Positions 1 through 8,862 of a stretch of 64,000 bases of DNA are shown here, piece by piece. Origin of the DNA: an uncultured Acidobacteriia bacterium (GTDB lineage Bacteria > Acidobacteriota > Terriglobia > Bryobacterales > Bryobacteraceae). The notes below the pieces were generated by a model that saw only the letters and a list, made by a program, of their open reading frames with translations, ran no database searches and had not been told where the DNA came from. Every line of letters begins with the position of its first letter. Positions within the stretch are counted from its first letter, which is position 1. The position numbers and the translations under genes were made by a program. The DNA is taken from NCBI GenBank assembly GCA_903907865.1, contig CAIVPR010000092.1, positions 1 through 64,000 on the forward strand, read 5' to 3'.

Positions 1-47
1 CAGTTGTACAATCGGATTGCCTGGACGGAGGGTAGGGCAACGCAGGG

Positions 48-1466
48 ATGCGACCCGAGCGCCGACCGGGGCCGGAGTGGACGGCGGCTCCCAAGCCGCC
101 CCCCTTCAACCTCGCCTACCCACACGAAATAGCGAGGAGGCTGAAGAAGACGCTACTCTTTCTTTTGAAGCTGGCCGCAGCCCTGAGCATGTCCATCCTC
201 CTGTGGCACGGGCTGCCCGCGCAAGGCCAGATCGCTGTTCAAAAGCAGGGCTACATTCCTTTTACCGAAGAGCCGATCAACTACCGGTCGAACGATCTGA
301 AGGACCCGGTGGCGAAGCTCAAGAAAAAGCTGGAAACGGGCGAAGCGGCACTACGCTACGAGCCTAAGAACGGGTACCTGAAATCCCTTCTGGAACTTCT
401 GGACATACCGGTAAACTCCCAGACCCTGGTATATTCGAAAACCAGCTTCCAGTACAAGAAGGTCGCGCCGGACACACCAAGGGCGCTCTTCTTCAATGAC
501 GACGTTTACATAGGGCAGGTCCACGACGGCAAAGCTCTGGAGCTGGTCTCGTTCGACCCCAACCAAGGGGCGATCTTCTATCTTCTCGACGAGCACAAGA
601 CCGAGCGTCCAGCGCTCGAACGTGCCGAACTCGATTGCACGCAGTGTCACATAGCAGCTTCCACGAGAGGCGTTCCCGGCGTCTTCCTGCGCTCCGTCCA
701 GACACAGGAGTCCGGCACCTTGGTAACAAGGGCCCCGCAGTACATCACCGGGCCTCAAAGCCCTATCGCCGAACGCTGGGGAGGCTGGTATGTCACCGGG
801 GACGTGGGGCATCAGCTCCATCTGGGCAAACCATCGGCGGGATTTGACACGTCCGCGTATCTGGCCGCGGAACACAGCGACGTGGTGGCGCATCTGGTGC
901 TGGCCCACCAGACACAAATGCACAACCTGATTACCCAGGTGAACTACCAAACGCGGATCGCAGTCTACGACGAAGCGGCCAAGAACAAGGCCGCCGGACT
1001 GCCCGCCGACACTCCGCTCTCCGACGCGGCGCGGTTGAAGTATGAGAAACCGGCCGAAGAGCTGGTGAAATACCTGCTGTTCGCCAACGAGGCACCCTTG
1101 GCCGAACCGGTCAAAGGCGACTCCGGTTACACGGAGGAGTTTGCCGCCCGCGGCACCCGTGATTCGAAGGGCCGCTCGCTGCGGGACTTCGACCTGCAGA
1201 CCCGCATCTTCAAGTATCCGTGTAGTTACCTGATCTACTCGGACGCTTTCGATTCTTTGCCCTCGCCCGCCAAAGAGTATGTGTACGCGCGGCTGTTCGA
1301 TGTCCTGAGCGGCCGCGACCAAGGCCCGGCATTCGCCAGTCTTACGGCTAATGACCGGAACAACGTGCTGGAAATTCTTCTCGCCACCAAGCCAGGACTG
1401 CCGGCGGCATGGAAGAAGCGACCGGCGGAACAACTGAAGCAGCAAGTATCGATTGGAAAGGAATGA
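48..1466 (+). CDS. Exported mono-heme cytochrome-like protein
   Basis: About 472 residues with one CxxCH heme-attachment motif (CTQCH, residues 197-201). A basic, hydrophobic stretch around residues 29-61 ending PAQGQ looks like a signal peptide. This suggests a periplasmic protein with one covalently bound heme. No recognised domain family is visible beyond that motif. The start is uncertain: the ATG at 48 leaves a long leader before the hydrophobic core, and an internal TTG near 165 or ATG near 189 would give a more usual signal peptide. Its stop overlaps the next start by ATGA, and the next two genes encode periplasmic thiol-redox proteins, so a role in extracytoplasmic electron transfer or heme/thiol chemistry is inferred only from context. 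Confidence 0.7.
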   Translation: MRPERRPGPEWTAAPKPPPFNLAYPHEIARRLKKTLLFLLKLAAALSMSILLWHGLPAQGQIAVQKQGYIPFTEEPINYRSNDLKDPVAKLKKKLETGEAALRYEPKNGYLKSLLELLDIPVNSQTLVYSKTSFQYKKVAPDTPRALFFNDDVYIGQVHDGKALELVSFDPNQGAIFYLLDEHKTERPALERAELDCTQCHIAASTRGVPGVFLRSVQTQESGTLVTRAPQYITGPQSPIAERWGGWYVTGDVGHQLHLGKPSAGFDTSAYLAAEHSDVVAHLVLAHQTQMHNLITQVNYQTRIAVYDEAAKNKAAGLPADTPLSDAARLKYEKPAEELVKYLLFANEAPLAEPVKGDSGYTEEFAARGTRDSKGRSLRDFDLQTRIFKYPCSYLIYSDAFDSLPSPAKEYVYARLFDVLSGRDQGPAFASLTANDRNNVLEILLATKPGLPAAWKKRPAEQLKQQVSIGKE

Positions 1467-2779
1467 CGATCAACATGACGACCCTCATCAGAAACGGCGC
1501 CGCCCTAGCGGGTTGCCTACTCGCCACCACTCTGGCCGCCAACGCCCAGTCCCTCGAAGGACGTTGGGATGCCAAACTCATCCAGAAGTCGGCGGCGATC
1601 CCCTTCCGCCTCGACATTTCAGGACAGGGCGCGAACTTGAAGGCCACATTCTACGACGGCTGGAAGGTGAATGAGACCACGACTGCGGCCAAGTTCGAGA
1701 ATGGCGTGCTGACGCTGGATCTCGGCCACTACCTGACCCAGATCACGGCGACTTACAAGGACGGGAAACTGACCGGCTCGCTGGGCTCCACCTCGCGGCA
1801 GGGCACCGCCAGCTACGGCTTCGAGGCGAAGCCCTACGTTGCGCCGACAGATCTTCCGACGAGCTATCCGAAGATCGCCGGCACGTGGGAGATTCCGCTC
1901 ACGAAACCCACCGCGAAGGGCGAGAAGACCCAGCGCTTCGTGGTGCAGCAGGATGGTCCCAGCATTGCCGCGACCACGCTGCGTGTGGATGGAGACACCG
2001 GTTCGCACGTCGGCACTTACAAGGACGGCAAGTGGGTGATCAGCCATTTCGACGGCTCGCGCCCCGGCCTGCTTGAAGTGAAATACAACGACAAGGACGG
2101 GACGCTCGAGATCACGCAGGGTGGCGGTCGGCGTCCGGCAGCGGCTTTGAACGAGGATGCGGCACCGGGCAAGCTTGTTGCCTACCGCCCCGAAGTCGCG
2201 CGCTCCAAAGGCTTCCCCGAACCGGAGAACTACCAGACGCATACCACCGTGCGCGATCCGAAGGAAGTGTTCGCGTTCAGCTTCCCCGATGCCAATGGCA
2301 AGCTGCGTTCGAATACGGACCCGGAATTCGCCGGCAAGGTTGTGCTCGCGATCGTGACCGGAACCTGGTGCCCGAACTGCCACGACGAGGCGCAGTACCT
2401 GGTCGAGTTGTACAAGAAGTACCACGACAAGGGCCTTGAAATTGTCGCTCTGGACTTCGAGGAGCCGGAGCAGTTGGGCAACCTCGAGCGCGTCCATGCG
2501 TTCGTGAAGCAGTATGTCGTCCCCTACCCCTACCTGATCGCCGGAGCTCCGGTGGAGATGTGGGAGAAGGTTCCCCAGGCGATCAATCTCAACACTTGGC
2601 CCGCAACTCTCTTTGTGGGACGCGACGGCCTCGTGAAAGCGACACATTCCGGCTTTGCCTCGCCGGCCGCGGGCGATTTCAACGACCAGCTGAAGAAGGA
2701 GTTCACTTCGAACATCGAAAAGCTGCTCGCGGAAAAGCCTGCCAGCACCGGACAACTGCAGGTGAAGGCTGGCCTGTAA
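1463..2779 (+). CDS. TlpA/ResA-type exported thioredoxin
   Basis: Thiol-disulfide oxidoreductase of about 438 residues. It has an N-terminal signal peptide ending near AANAQ, an N-terminal beta-rich region of about 230 residues like those of TlpA-family proteins in Bacteroidetes and Acidobacteria, and a C-terminal AhpC-TSA/thioredoxin fold with the active site WCPNC (C303, C306). A cis-Pro candidate lies in NTWPATLF. The family reduces or oxidises periplasmic disulfides, often for cytochrome c maturation. ATG 1463 overlaps the upstream stop (ATGA), which argues for coupling. An alternative ATG at 1475 has AAAGGA about 12 bases upstream. The next gene encodes a DsbD-alpha-like domain that could be its partner. 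Confidence 0.88.
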   Translation: MTINMTTLIRNGAALAGCLLATTLAANAQSLEGRWDAKLIQKSAAIPFRLDISGQGANLKATFYDGWKVNETTTAAKFENGVLTLDLGHYLTQITATYKDGKLTGSLGSTSRQGTASYGFEAKPYVAPTDLPTSYPKIAGTWEIPLTKPTAKGEKTQRFVVQQDGPSIAATTLRVDGDTGSHVGTYKDGKWVISHFDGSRPGLLEVKYNDKDGTLEITQGGGRRPAAALNEDAAPGKLVAYRPEVARSKGFPEPENYQTHTTVRDPKEVFAFSFPDANGKLRSNTDPEFAGKVVLAIVTGTWCPNCHDEAQYLVELYKKYHDKGLEIVALDFEEPEQLGNLERVHAFVKQYVVPYPYLIAGAPVEMWEKVPQAINLNTWPATLFVGRDGLVKATHSGFASPAAGDFNDQLKKEFTSNIEKLLAEKPASTGQLQVKAGL

Positions 2780-2850
2780 GCACCAGGCCTGAATCAGGGA
2801 TTCCCTTCGGCCGTCATGCGGCGACCGGAGGGAATCCCCAAGGTGAATAC

Positions 2851-3324
2851 ATGAAGACCAAAATACTCTGCTTGCTTGTGCTGGGCATGGCCCCGACAGT
2901 GACGACGGCCCAGCTCGGCCCCACCGTCGTAACCATCGCGCCACCGACGGGACTGGCGGCCAAGCCCGGCGAAACCGCGAAGGCCACCCTGACCGTGACG
3001 GTAGCGTCCGGCTATCACGCCAACAGCGACAAGCCGAATGACGAATTCTTGATTCCGTTCAGCCTGAAGTGGAACTCCGGGCCCGCGGAAGTCGTGTCGG
3101 TCACGTACCCGAAGACGCAAACGCTGAAGCTTGGGTTTTCGGCGAAACCGGTATCGGTGTTCACGGGCACCTTCGATATCGTTACGCAGTTCAAAGTGCC
3201 GAGCGATGCGCCTCCGGGTCCCGCCGTTGTCAAGGGCAAGCTGCGTTACCAAGCTTGCGACGACCGGTCCTGCCTGCCTCCCAAGACGGTGGAAGTCTCA
3301 CTTCCGACCACGATTGGAAAGTAG
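2851..3324 (+). CDS. DsbD alpha-domain-like periplasmic protein
   Basis: 157 residues with a signal peptide ending near VTTAQ and an immunoglobulin-like body. The C-terminal pair CDDRSCLPP (C136, C141) resembles the catalytic pair of the DsbD N-terminal alpha domain. In DsbD this domain takes electrons from the membrane part and passes them to periplasmic thioredoxin-like proteins. Here it stands alone, without the membrane domain or the C-terminal thioredoxin, and sits 71 bases after a TlpA-type gene. I infer that the two form an electron relay. The ATG at 2851 is chosen because translation from it begins with a clean signal peptide (MKTKILCLLV). Confidence 0.85.
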   Translation: MKTKILCLLVLGMAPTVTTAQLGPTVVTIAPPTGLAAKPGETAKATLTVTVASGYHANSDKPNDEFLIPFSLKWNSGPAEVVSVTYPKTQTLKLGFSAKPVSVFTGTFDIVTQFKVPSDAPPGPAVVKGKLRYQACDDRSCLPPKTVEVSLPTTIGK

Positions 3325-3402
3325 TGCCGTCCCGGGGTGTCGGCGAACCGACCAAGGCTGACCAGCCTCGCTTGTATATATTAGATGGGCAGGTTCCCAT
3401 CC

Positions 3403-4398
3403 ATGAAGCCGTCACTCCCGTCGATTCTTGCCACCTCGTTTTCGTTGCTCGCCGCCGGAGCCGCCGCGGCGCAGCCCCGTCCCGAGACCGTAGATACCTA
3501 CCTCGCCGCCGCCAAGGCAGCCGCCGGGACCGACTGGTCCGGCACTTTCATCCGCCTCTGCATTCCGCCCGCCCCAACCGGAACCGCAACTCCCGGTGCC
3601 GGACGCGCGGGAGGACCGCGTCGGACCCCGGCGCGCGAAACCTGGTACGCCCAACCGGCCAAGGTCGCCGACAACCTGTATTTCGTCGGCACCAAGCTCC
3701 ACAGCGCCTGGGCTGTGGTGGGAAGCGACGGCATCATCCTGCTCGAAGCCCTGTTCGACTACGCCGCCAAGGACGAGATCCTCGACGGTTTCCAGAAGCT
3801 CGGCCTCGACCCCAAGAAAATCAAGTACGTCCTGCTCTCGCACGCCCACGCCGACCATGACGGCGGCGCGAAGCTGCTGCAGGACGAGATTCCCGGCGTC
3901 CATCTGGTCTATGGCCAAGAGGATTGGGAGGCAATTGAAAAAGCTCCAACCCACGCGGGCGGCAAGCCCAAGCGCGACAAATCGGGGGACGACGGGATGG
4001 TGGTTTCGGTCGGCGATGCGTCGGTGCGGATCGTGACCATGCCCGGGCATACCGCCGGCACGCTGTCGTACCTATTTGAAGTGAAGGACCATGGCAAGCC
4101 GCTGCGGGTCGCGTATGTGGGCGGGACAGCGATTCCGTTCAACGGCACCGCCGCTTACTACGACGGCTACCTCGCCTCGTCGAAGAAGATGGCCAAGGCC
4201 GCTGCCGATTATGGCGCCACCGTGCTGCTCTCCAACCACTCCGAGTTCGACGATGGGTACTTCAAGGCCCATACGGCGGCAAACCGGCAGCCGGGGGACC
4301 CGAATCCGTTCGAGGTCGGGGCAGACGGCGTGGCGCGGTACTTTGCTGTGATCCAAGGCTGCACCTCGGCAGCGAAACTCCGGGTCGCGGAACATTAG
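3403..4398 (+). CDS. Subclass B3-like metallo-beta-lactamase fold hydrolase, exported
   Basis: 331 residues with a signal peptide ending AAAAQ. Zinc ligands follow the B3 pattern: HAHADH (H147, H149, D151, H152), PGHTAG (H216) and NHSEFD (H279). This fold includes true B3 carbapenemases of environmental bacteria and many hydrolases without lactam activity, so the substrate is unknown. ATG 3403 is preferred because GGCAGG lies about ten bases upstream. An ATG at 3385 in the same frame has no ribosome binding site. It lies 4 bases before the MFS gene and may be part of the same transcript. Confidence 0.85.
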   Translation: MKPSLPSILATSFSLLAAGAAAAQPRPETVDTYLAAAKAAAGTDWSGTFIRLCIPPAPTGTATPGAGRAGGPRRTPARETWYAQPAKVADNLYFVGTKLHSAWAVVGSDGIILLEALFDYAAKDEILDGFQKLGLDPKKIKYVLLSHAHADHDGGAKLLQDEIPGVHLVYGQEDWEAIEKAPTHAGGKPKRDKSGDDGMVVSVGDASVRIVTMPGHTAGTLSYLFEVKDHGKPLRVAYVGGTAIPFNGTAAYYDGYLASSKKMAKAAADYGATVLLSNHSEFDDGYFKAHTAANRQPGDPNPFEVGADGVARYFAVIQGCTSAAKLRVAEH

Positions 4399-4402
4399 AA
4401 TC

Positions 4403-5662
4403 ATGCCAAAAATCAAAGGCCTCCGATGGTGGATGATCAGCCTGATCATGCTGGGGTCCATCATCAACTACCTCACCCGCAGTACCTTGGCGGTCGCCGC
4501 CCCGACGATCCTGAAGCAGTTACATATCGGCGCGCAGGAGTATTCGTGGATTGTCGGCACGTTCCAGGGAGCCATCATGGCCCAGCCGATCTGCGGCTAT
4601 ATCCTGGACACCATCGGCCTGAAGTTCGGGTTTGCGATCTTCGCCGTCGCATGGTCCTTGATCAACATGGCGCACGCCTTTGCTGGAAGCTGGCAGGCAT
4701 TCGCCGGACTGCGCGGATTGCTCGGATTCGCGGAAGGCTCCGCCAACCCGGCGGGCATGAAGGCCACGTCGGAGTGGTTCCCCGCCAAGGAGCGCGGCCT
4801 TGCGGGCGGTGTCTACAACATCGGGGCGTCGGTCGGATCCATGCTGGCCCCGCCGCTGGTGGCATGGGCGATTCTTGTGTACAACTGGCAGGCGGCGTTC
4901 GTGATGACCGGCGCGCTTGGCCTCGTCTGGGTGGTCCTGTGGCTGCTGTTCTACCAGTCGCCCGACAAGCACACCGCGCTCTCGGATGAAGAAAGGGCCC
5001 ACATCGCCGCTGGCCAGGAGAAGCACCTGCAGGGGGACGGCACGCGTCCGTCGCCTTGGAAAATCCTCGTCCAGCGTAATTTCTGGGGCATTGCCCTGCC
5101 CCGCTTCCTCGCCGACCCCACCTGGGGTACGCTCAGCTTCTGGCTCCCGCTGTACCTGAGTACGGTGCGCCACATGGACTTGAAGCACATCGCGATGTTC
5201 GCGTGGCTGCCGTTCCTCGCCGCCGATTTCGGCTGCATCTTCGGCGGCCTGGTCGCCATGACGTTCCAGAAGCACCTCGGGTTCAGCGTGATCAATTCCC
5301 GGCGCGCGGCTTTCACTGTGGGCGCGGTGCTGATGCTCGGCGTCGGCTTCGTCGGCTTCGTGGACAGCCCCTACGCCGCCATCGCGCTGCTGAGCCTGGG
5401 CGGCTTCGCGCACCAGACGCTTTCGGTGACCGTGATCACAATGTCGTCAGACCTTTTCCGCCGCAACGAGGTCGCCACCGCCGCCGGAATGGCCGGCACT
5501 TGCGGCAACGCCGGACTGCTGATCTTCTCACTGCTGATTGGCGGCCTGGTGGCGAAGGTCGGGTATACTCCTTTCTTTATCTGCCTTGGCCTGCTGGACC
5601 TTGTCGGCGCGGCGGTTCTTTGGACCGTTGTGCGCGAACGCCCCGTTGGCAGTGAAGCATGA
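4403..5662 (+). CDS. MFS transporter, hexuronate/ACS (ExuT-like) family
   Basis: 419-residue integral inner-membrane carrier with about 12 hydrophobic segments. The N-terminus has the ACS-family pattern NYLTRSTLAVAAP, and EGSANPAGMKATSEWFP marks the TM4/loop signature of hexuronate and galactonate symporters. It probably imports an acidic sugar with protons. Its stop overlaps the GH43 start by ATGA (5659-5662), so the carrier and a beta-xylosidase are translationally coupled. That supports uptake of a glucuronoxylan breakdown product such as glucuronate, though the substrate cannot be read from the sequence. Confidence 0.9.
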   Translation: MPKIKGLRWWMISLIMLGSIINYLTRSTLAVAAPTILKQLHIGAQEYSWIVGTFQGAIMAQPICGYILDTIGLKFGFAIFAVAWSLINMAHAFAGSWQAFAGLRGLLGFAEGSANPAGMKATSEWFPAKERGLAGGVYNIGASVGSMLAPPLVAWAILVYNWQAAFVMTGALGLVWVVLWLLFYQSPDKHTALSDEERAHIAAGQEKHLQGDGTRPSPWKILVQRNFWGIALPRFLADPTWGTLSFWLPLYLSTVRHMDLKHIAMFAWLPFLAADFGCIFGGLVAMTFQKHLGFSVINSRRAAFTVGAVLMLGVGFVGFVDSPYAAIALLSLGGFAHQTLSVTVITMSSDLFRRNEVATAAGMAGTCGNAGLLIFSLLIGGLVAKVGYTPFFICLGLLDLVGAAVLWTVVRERPVGSEA

Positions 5663-7311
5663 ACATGCCCGCACGTATCCAAAACCCGATCCTCCGCGGC
5701 TTCAACCCCGACCCCTCCATCGTGCGGGTCGGCGACGACTATTACATCGCCACCTCCACCTTCGAGTGGTTCCCGGGCGTCCAAATCCACCATTCCCGCG
5801 ACCTCGTCCACTGGCGGCTGTTGACCCGTCCGCTCACGCGTCCCAGCCAACTCAACATGCTGGGCGACCCCGATTCCTGCGGCGTCTGGGCCCCCTGCCT
5901 CACCCACGCCGACGGTCGCTTCTGGCTGATCTACACGGATGTGAAGCGCTACGGACGCACGACGTCGGGCGGTGCCACGGGCGCGTCGCTGCGGGACACC
6001 CACAATTACCTCGTCACCTGCCCGACCATTGACGGGGAATGGTCCGACCCGATCTACCTCAACGCCAGCGGCTTCGACCCCTCGCTGTTCCATGACGACG
6101 ACGGACGGAAATACCTTGTCAATCTGCGCTGGGACCACCGTCCGGGTGGAAACCGGTTTTCCGGGATCGACCTCCAGGAGTATTCCGTGGCGGAACAACG
6201 GCTTGTCGGGCCGGTCCGCAACATTTTCCGCGGCACGTCGCTGGGGTTCACCGAGGGCTCCCACCTCTACAAGCGCAACGGTTACTACTACATGCTGACG
6301 GCCGAGGGCGGCACGGGCTGGGGACACGCCGTGACGTTCGCCCGGTCGAGGGAGATTACGGGGCCGTATGAGTTGCACCCGGACGGGCAGATTCTGACGG
6401 CGCGAAATCGGCCCGATGTGGTGCTGCAACGCGCGGGGCATGCCGATCTGGTCGAAACGCAGGACGGCGAGACCTACTTGGTGCACCTGTGTGGCCGACC
6501 CATTCCGAATCGCGGACGCTGCACGCTGGGCCGCGAGACGGCGATCCAGAAGATGGCGTGGGGGGATGACGATTGGCTGCGCACGGCGGACGGCGAAGGG
6601 ATCCCGTATGTCGAGGTCGACGCTCCCGAGCTTCCCCCGCAGGTGTTCGGGCCGTCATCCGAGCGCGAGGATTTCGACAGTCCGCAGCTACCGATGGATT
6701 TCCAGTGGCTGCGGTCGCCGTGGCCGGAGGAGTTGTTCAGCCTGACCGACCGCCCCGGGTATTTGCGCCTCTACGGTCGGGAAACGCCGGGCAGTATGTT
6801 CAAGCAGGCGTTGGTCGCCCGACGGCAGCAGTCGCACTGTTATACCGCGGAGACGGTGGTGGAGTTCGAGCCCGAGCGGTTCCAGCAGATGGCGGGCCTG
6901 ATCTGCTACTACAACTCCAGTAAGTTCCACTATCTGTACGTCTCGCACGACGACGATTTGGGCAAGCATGTCCGGATCATGTCGAGCCTGCCGGACCAAG
7001 TGCAGTCGGACTGGTTCAGCGTGCCGGTCGCGATTCCATCGGGAGTGCCGGTGCAGATGCGGGTGGAAGTGGATTTCGAGCGGCTGTATTTCGCGTATCG
7101 GGTTGGAGACGCCGATTGGGTGCGGATGCCCGGTCCGCAGGACGCCAGTATCCTTTCCGACGAGGCCGCTGCGCCGGGAACGCCGAACTTCACCGGGGCA
7201 TTTGTGGGGGTGTGCTGCCAGGATGTGGCAGGTACGCGGCATCCGGCGGATTTCGACTGGTTTGTGTACCGGGAGCGTGGCTACGCGGCGGATCCATTCG
7301 TGCGGGAGTGA
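5659..7311 (+). CDS. Glycoside hydrolase family 43 beta-xylosidase
   Basis: 550 residues with no signal peptide, so probably cytoplasmic. The N-terminal five-bladed propeller carries NPDPSI with D18 as the likely general base, D140 in GFDPSLF as pKa modulator, and E199 in FTEGSHLYKR as general acid. The C-terminal half (about 330-550) is the beta-sandwich usual in the xylosidase subgroup. The family removes xylose or arabinose from xylo-oligosaccharides. It is coupled to the upstream MFS gene. The last 122 bases overlap the convergent acyltransferase gene. Confidence 0.92.
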   Translation: MNMPARIQNPILRGFNPDPSIVRVGDDYYIATSTFEWFPGVQIHHSRDLVHWRLLTRPLTRPSQLNMLGDPDSCGVWAPCLTHADGRFWLIYTDVKRYGRTTSGGATGASLRDTHNYLVTCPTIDGEWSDPIYLNASGFDPSLFHDDDGRKYLVNLRWDHRPGGNRFSGIDLQEYSVAEQRLVGPVRNIFRGTSLGFTEGSHLYKRNGYYYMLTAEGGTGWGHAVTFARSREITGPYELHPDGQILTARNRPDVVLQRAGHADLVETQDGETYLVHLCGRPIPNRGRCTLGRETAIQKMAWGDDDWLRTADGEGIPYVEVDAPELPPQVFGPSSEREDFDSPQLPMDFQWLRSPWPEELFSLTDRPGYLRLYGRETPGSMFKQALVARRQQSHCYTAETVVEFEPERFQQMAGLICYYNSSKFHYLYVSHDDDLGKHVRIMSSLPDQVQSDWFSVPVAIPSGVPVQMRVEVDFERLYFAYRVGDADWVRMPGPQDASILSDEAAAPGTPNFTGAFVGVCCQDVAGTRHPADFDWFVYRERGYAADPFVRE

Positions 7312-8392
7312 AACCAGGTGCGGGCCTTTTCCCCACCAACGACCGAATCCAACGGTTCACCGGTTCCTCGAACGCCGCGAACACCACGCACGACAGCCCC
7401 ACCACGAACGGTACATACAAGTACGTGACCTGGAAGGTATTCCAACCCACGGCCCACCAGAGGATCGGGATGTGCAGGATATACATCGCGTAGCTGGCCT
7501 TGCCAAGGTAGACAATCGGCCTCGTCGAGAATACCCTCGCAACGAGACCGCCGCCCAGCCCCAAGCCAAGCAGCAGCAGCGCATTCATCGGGCGCAGCAG
7601 CGTGTTCATCGAGATCCAGCCCGGCAGGTAATCCGCGTATGCAAGGATCACCCCGGAGCCTAGAAATCCCGGCACGTAGAACCACGCTCCCGACGGCACC
7701 CGGACGGACCGCCCCGCGATCATGTCGAACGCACGCGAGACGGCGATTCCCATCAGGAAGTCCGAGAGGTGGATGAGCGGCTTGATCTGGTCCGAGATGC
7801 CGACGGCCCACATCGTCTGGGTCAGTACGCACGCGATGACCGCGCTGGCAAGCGTCCGCCCCCAGCCCATCGACTTCATCGGAATGATCAACAAGGGGAA
7901 GACGAGGTAGAAGAACATCTCGCAGGAGAGCGACCACGCGGGCGTGTTCCAACCGGCGGTGTACTGGCCGCTGAACCAGCCCTGCATGAGCGTCAGGTGC
8001 ATGGCCACCAGCCACCCTTTCGGCTGGTCCGCCGCCTTCACGATGAAGGGCGAAACGATCAGCAAGCTGACCAGGTAGACCGGATAGACGCGGGCGAAGC
8101 GTCCCACGAGGTATTTCCAAAGGCTCCGCCGGTTCCATTCGGTGGCACCGTAGGTCCGCGCGAGCACAAAACCCGACAGGACGAAGAAGGTGGGGACGGC
8201 TTGGTAGCCCCGGCGAACGAGGTCCTGCATCGGGCCGGGCAGCAGCAGGACGATGGGCTCGTACACGTGCCCGGTACCGATCAGGTGGGTGAACATGACC
8301 CACAGCGCCAAGAAAAAGCGGAGGCCGGTGAGGGCCGGCAGGTGTCCGGAACGCGGCGGGCGCGCGGCAGTGCCCGTCAAGCGGCCCCGCAC
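7190..8392 (-). CDS. Acyltransferase family 3 membrane protein
   Basis: 400 residues with roughly ten hydrophobic segments. The N-terminus LPALTGLRFFLALWVMFTH is the family pattern, with the essential His of the R...H signature at MFTH. These enzymes O-acylate sugars of polysaccharides, lipids or antibiotics at the inner membrane. The last 40 or so residues are rich in Pro and Arg and are read antisense to the end of the GH43 gene, so the native stop may have been lost. The start is a GTG without a convincing ribosome binding site, so the N-terminus could be a few residues different. Confidence 0.85.
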   Translation of the reverse strand: MRGRLTGTAARPPRSGHLPALTGLRFFLALWVMFTHLIGTGHVYEPIVLLLPGPMQDLVRRGYQAVPTFFVLSGFVLARTYGATEWNRRSLWKYLVGRFARVYPVYLVSLLIVSPFIVKAADQPKGWLVAMHLTLMQGWFSGQYTAGWNTPAWSLSCEMFFYLVFPLLIIPMKSMGWGRTLASAVIACVLTQTMWAVGISDQIKPLIHLSDFLMGIAVSRAFDMIAGRSVRVPSGAWFYVPGFLGSGVILAYADYLPGWISMNTLLRPMNALLLLGLGLGGGLVARVFSTRPIVYLGKASYAMYILHIPILWWAVGWNTFQVTYLYVPFVVGLSCVVFAAFEEPVNRWIRSLVGKRPAPGFTPARMDPPRSHAPGTQTSRNPPDAAYLPHPGSTPPQMPR

Positions 8393-8546
8393 GGAGTGGA
8401 TTTCGAGAAGAGGTGGATACGAATGCCCAATCCTTTATCATCCGACAAGCGGTAGGCCCGGCGTTGGCGTCGGTCCTTAGCGGCGTTTGTCAGTGTTTGC
8501 TTGCCTCGCCCCGATAGCCTCGGCGATAATCGCGGTGACGAAGCTG

Positions 8547-8765
8547 TTAATAATCAGTCCGCTTCCGTCCGGATTCCTGGAACACTGCAACGCAGTCGCG
8601 CAGTGCTTCCCTTCCGTTGGCGATCGCTTCCTCTATAGTCTCGCCGTCGGACATGCAACCGGGGATATCGGGGTACTCCACCAAGTAGCCGCCACCCTCT
8701 TCTTTGGATAGTGGGCGGACGGTGACCTGGTACGCGTCTGGGCTTAGAGTTGTTCTTGTTCTCAT
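8547..8765 (-). CDS. HicB-family antitoxin-like protein (orphan)
   Basis: 72 residues matching the HicB fold: beta strands around GGYLVEYPDIPGC, then SDGETIEEAIANGREAL and a short helix. HicB proteins bind and block HicA, an mRNA-cleaving dsRBD-like toxin, and some repress their own promoter through a C-terminal DNA-binding domain. That domain is absent here. GGAGGTG seven bases before ATG 8765 fixes the start. I find no convincing HicA on either side, so it is an orphan or a relative with another role. Confidence 0.75.
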   Translation of the reverse strand: MRTRTTLSPDAYQVTVRPLSKEEGGGYLVEYPDIPGCMSDGETIEEAIANGREALRDCVAVFQESGRKRTDY

Positions 8766-8862
8766 CCGGCTTCACCTCCACAAAAGTGCGTCACTGACCA
8801 GGCTCGCGGAAGTCGCATAGTTTTTCCAACCAGTCGCCGGGCCGAGCCCCGCACCGGAAGCG

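Noticed and set aside
1-47. Possible end of an upstream gene at the left edge
   Set aside because: Open frames exist but nothing in them can be recognised in so short a stretch.
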